A stretch of DNA of 7,411 bases from an uncultured Collinsella sp. (GTDB lineage Bacteria > Actinomycetota > Coriobacteriia > Coriobacteriales > Coriobacteriaceae), in assembly GCA_934655835.1 (NCBI GenBank), contig CAKUHM010000065.1, positions 1 to 7,411 of the forward strand. Reading direction: 5' to 3'. The notes under the pieces are model-generated. The model saw only the letters and a list, made by a program, of their open reading frames with translations, was not told the DNA's origin and made no database searches. A program made the position numbers and the translations under genes. The first letter of the stretch is position 1. Each line of letters starts with the position of its first letter. Shown here in pieces: positions 5,818 to 7,411 of the stretch.

Positions 5818-6489
5818 CTACAGCAGTACGTCGGCGAGCGGGCGCTTGGGTACGTGGTGTACCTGCGCATCGTCACGCCAGTAATTAATTGAGCCGTCGG
5901 GGTTGGAATCGATCGCGTCGATCACCTGCGTCTCGGCCGGCACGCCAAACGCCATGATCAGCTTGAGCTCATACTTGTCGTTATCGAGCCCCATGGCATC
6001 GATCGCATGGGGCGTAAAGGCCTTGAACATGCAGGCTGCCACCTCGGGCGTGGCGCTGCGGGCGGCGAGCATCATCGTCTGGGCGGCAATGCCGGTGTCG
6101 ACCTCGGTGATGGGCGCGGCAGGCTTGCCCGGAACGGCGCGCTCGGCAAGAATCGCGATGTAGCCGGTCGGGCGCTCGCCCTCATCGGGGCCCGGCCAAT
6201 CCTTGAGCGCGCCAGCCCATGCGAGCTCGTCAAACACGCGCGCGCAGTCCTCGGCACCACTCACCACATGAAAACGCAGACGCTGAGCATTGGCGCCGCA
6301 GGGAGCCAGGTGCGCTAACTCCGCGAGCTCGAGCAAAAACTCGCGCGGCACGCGCATGGACTCGTCAAAGCGGCGGCACGTGCGGGCGCGACGGACCAGC
6401 GCATCAAACGCTTCCAGACCGAGCTTTTCGCAACCCTGCTTTGCCATCGACTCGGCGCTCGACGGCACTGCGGGAACTGCTTCGTTCAT
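5818..6489 (-). CDS. nitroreductase-family flavoprotein
   Basis: The 223-residue product matches the FMN-dependent nitroreductase fold. It has the N-terminal helix with RRARTCRRFDE (33-43), the flavin-binding APCGANAQRLRF (62-73; the family's 'PS..N.QPW'), the helix DTGIAAQTMMLAA (131-143), and the C-terminal block NYWRDDAQVHHVPKRPLADVL (from 202) known from a gut-anaerobe subgroup of the family. It would use NAD(P)H and FMN to reduce nitro groups, quinones or other acceptors in the cytoplasm; the natural acceptor is not known. The ATG at 6489 is chosen because conserved sequence begins soon after it. The frame stays open further upstream to 6780, but that stretch shows no family similarity and would cover the intergenic control region. 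The leader has GGGGGT about six bases upstream on the minus strand. A DtxR-type box lies 29-47 bases upstream. The stop is 83 bases from the phosphatase pair, so a three-gene transcript is possible. Confidence 0.9.
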   Translation of the reverse strand: MNEAVPAVPSSAESMAKQGCEKLGLEAFDALVRRARTCRRFDESMRVPREFLLELAELAHLAPCGANAQRLRFHVVSGAEDCARVFDELAWAGALKDWPGPDEGERPTGYIAILAERAVPGKPAAPITEVDTGIAAQTMMLAARSATPEVAACMFKAFTPHAIDAMGLDNDKYELKLIMAFGVPAETQVIDAIDSNPDGSINYWRDDAQVHHVPKRPLADVLL

Positions 6490-6753
6490 AGGGACCCCCA
6501 ATAACAGCCAATTGTTCTTAGGAAAATCTAACCTAAAACGTAGGCAATAACGTTCAGCGACGCAATGTTCCACAACTGTTGAATAGTCCCCATCCAAACG
6601 GGAACAAAGGTAACAATTCGGGAATGTGGGGCGGCAATTCGTCCTTCCCGCCCCATGCATCGGCGCCCTTAGGCGATACTTGTTGCAGCACTTTTGGCGT
6701 ACGCCGCACGGAGAGCAATGAACGCGACGTACACCACACGGAAAGGAGACGTT
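6490..6753. other. 264-bp divergent intergenic region
   Basis: Besides the iron box, this region holds an 8-bp hairpin (TGGGGCGG 6627-6634 with CCGCCCCA 6648-6655, loop 13). It also holds a perfect palindrome GGCGTACGCC (6696-6705) 49 bases before the next start, and CGGGAA at 6599 and again at 6619, one 20-base step apart. No gene with a credible ribosome binding site is visible. Promoter hexamers for the HdeD-like gene are not clear; GATACT at 6675-6680 is a weak -10 candidate. Confidence 0.45.
6518..6536 (-). promoter_or_regulatory. DtxR/IdeR-type iron box upstream of the nitroreductase gene
   Basis: Read on the plus strand, TTAGGAAAATCTAACCTAA matches the known DtxR/IdeR operator TTAGGTTAGSCTAACCTAA at 15 of 19 positions: one half-site is perfect (9 of 9) and the other keeps its outer TTAGG. 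It lies 29-47 bases upstream of the nitroreductase ATG, where a repressor would block RNA polymerase. DtxR-family proteins bind such sites when loaded with Fe(II) or Mn(II), so expression would rise under metal limitation. Confidence 0.6.
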
Positions 6754-7356
6754 ATGGGCATCTTTAAGAACGATGACCAAAAATCGAGCCAGTTTGGATT
6801 TGACGAGAAGAGTATGGCGGGCAAAGCCGTCAAGGCCGTGCGCTGGATCTACGCCATCACGGGCGTCGTGGCGCTCATTGCTGGCATCGCGCTGCTTTTT
6901 GCACCCGCCAAGTCCCTCGTCTTTTTGACGACCGTCCTGGGCTTTTACTTTGTAATCACCGCTGCCATCAGGCTGTTCACTGCCATTTTTGAGCCGCTGC
7001 TGCCCACCGGCTGGCGCGTGACGAGCATCATCTCCAACCTACTCATTATCCTGGGCGGCGTCATAATCCTGCGCAACCAGGCCTTCTCGACCGCGACACT
7101 CACCACGATGGTGGTTATCGTGGCCGGCTTTGGCTGGATTGTCGAAGGTGTCATGTCCATTCTGGAGTCCGAGCTTTCGTCCAACCGTGTCCTCGCCATT
7201 CTGAGTGGCGCACTCTCCATCATCGCCGGCATGTTCGTGTTTATCTATCCGCTGTGGTCGGCCAAGATGCTCGTCATCTTTAGCGGCGCCGCGTTGCTGG
7301 TGTTTGGCGTGACGCTCATTGTCCGCGCCATTCAGTTTGGCAAACTGGTGCACTAG
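6754..7356 (+). CDS. HdeD/DUF308-family integral membrane protein
   Basis: The 200-residue protein starts with a charged cytoplasmic stretch (1-30, rich in D/K) followed by six hydrophobic segments at about 31-50, 55-77, 88-107, 116-136, 145-164 and 170-190. Pairs such as GVVALIAGIALLFAPAKSL and GALSIIAGMFVFIYPLWSA are the repeated DUF308 unit (helix, Gly-rich turn, 'P.....'), typical of HdeD-like proteins. E. coli HdeD is linked to acid resistance at high cell density, but family members elsewhere have no fixed role. It would sit in the cytoplasmic membrane. The ATG at 6754 is chosen because AAAGGAG (6742-6748) precedes it by five bases; an upstream in-frame ATG at 6694 lacks a ribosome binding site and adds an unconserved tail. 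The stop is directly followed by the start of the next gene, so both are one transcript. Length is normal. Confidence 0.9.
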   Translation: MGIFKNDDQKSSQFGFDEKSMAGKAVKAVRWIYAITGVVALIAGIALLFAPAKSLVFLTTVLGFYFVITAAIRLFTAIFEPLLPTGWRVTSIISNLLIILGGVIILRNQAFSTATLTTMVVIVAGFGWIVEGVMSILESELSSNRVLAILSGALSIIAGMFVFIYPLWSAKMLVIFSGAALLVFGVTLIVRAIQFGKLVH

Positions 7357-7411
7357 ATGCCGCGAACACTTTTTATTGACGCTGACGCCTGCCCGGTCAC
7401 GCGCGAGTCAA
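7357..7411 (+). CDS. YaiI/YqxD (UPF0178) family protein, N-terminal fragment
   Basis: The ATG at 7357-7359 directly abuts the stop of the HdeD-like gene and opens a frame that runs to the window's end. The 18 visible residues begin MPRTLFIDADACPV, which matches the hallmark N-terminus of UPF0178 proteins (hydrophobic strand then DADACPV). These are small cytoplasmic proteins, related to NYN/PIN-like folds in some classifications, with no settled function. No separate ribosome binding site is obvious (only GGTG at 7347-7350), so it may be translated by coupling to the upstream gene. The C-terminal part is outside the window. Confidence 0.85.
   Translation, partial: MPRTLFIDADACPVTRES

Noticed and set aside
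6490..6780. N-terminal extension of the nitroreductase frame up to 6780
   Set aside because: The extra residues show no family similarity, would overlap the start of the divergent HdeD-like gene, and would bury the iron-box region inside a coding sequence.
1..7411. CRISPR array, tRNA, rRNA or prophage genes
   Set aside because: No regularly spaced repeats, no cloverleaf-like or rRNA-like stretches, and no phage structural, integrase or transposase proteins were seen.

Overview
The window looks like a chromosomal segment from a GC-rich gut actinobacterium of the class Coriobacteriia. The genus Collinsella is my best guess. This rests on codon use (strong third-position G/C), on the SerA subtype, and on recognising protein styles I associate with that group. 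It is an inference from sequence character, not a database match.

Layout. (1) Positions 1-915 hold the 3' part of a plus-strand D-3-phosphoglycerate dehydrogenase gene (serA), closed by a strong hairpin at 955-983. (2) Positions 984-1262 carry no gene. They are visibly more AT-rich than the genes and contain a long near-perfect inverted repeat (arms 1023-1048 and 1144-1169), the most element-like structure here. (3) A lone minus-strand gene (2312-1263) encodes an unrecognised protein. Its C-terminus resembles the Vsr/DUF559 branch of PD-(D/E)XK nucleases. (4) A divergent intergenic region (2313-2466) has a 12-bp palindrome and three GTAAA-type repeats. It leads into a plus-strand pair: an M20 metallopeptidase (2467-3687) and a shortened, degenerate DUF1015-family protein (3727-4410). 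(5) A two-way terminator (4455-4492) separates this pair from a minus-strand run read leftwards: a nitroreductase (6489-5818), then two tandem paralogous histidine phosphatases (5734-5192 and 5173-4538). (6) A 264-bp divergent intergenic region (6490-6753) carries a 15/19 match to the DtxR/IdeR iron box in front of the nitroreductase gene. (7) A plus-strand HdeD/DUF308 membrane protein gene (6754-7356) is followed with no gap by the start of a YaiI/YqxD (UPF0178) gene that runs off the right edge.

How the genes may work together. SerA makes the first committed step of serine synthesis. DUF1015 genes are often found near serA/serC, so the degenerate DUF1015 protein here may be a leftover or specialised relative in the same neighbourhood. 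The nitroreductase and two phosphatases could form one transcript, with a possible internal promoter in front of the phosphatase pair. The iron box suggests that at least the nitroreductase answers to a DtxR-family metal sensor. Most of the window is ordinary housekeeping or accessory metabolism. The parts worth a second look are the inverted repeat, the orphan nuclease-like protein, the iron box and the degenerate DUF1015 protein.
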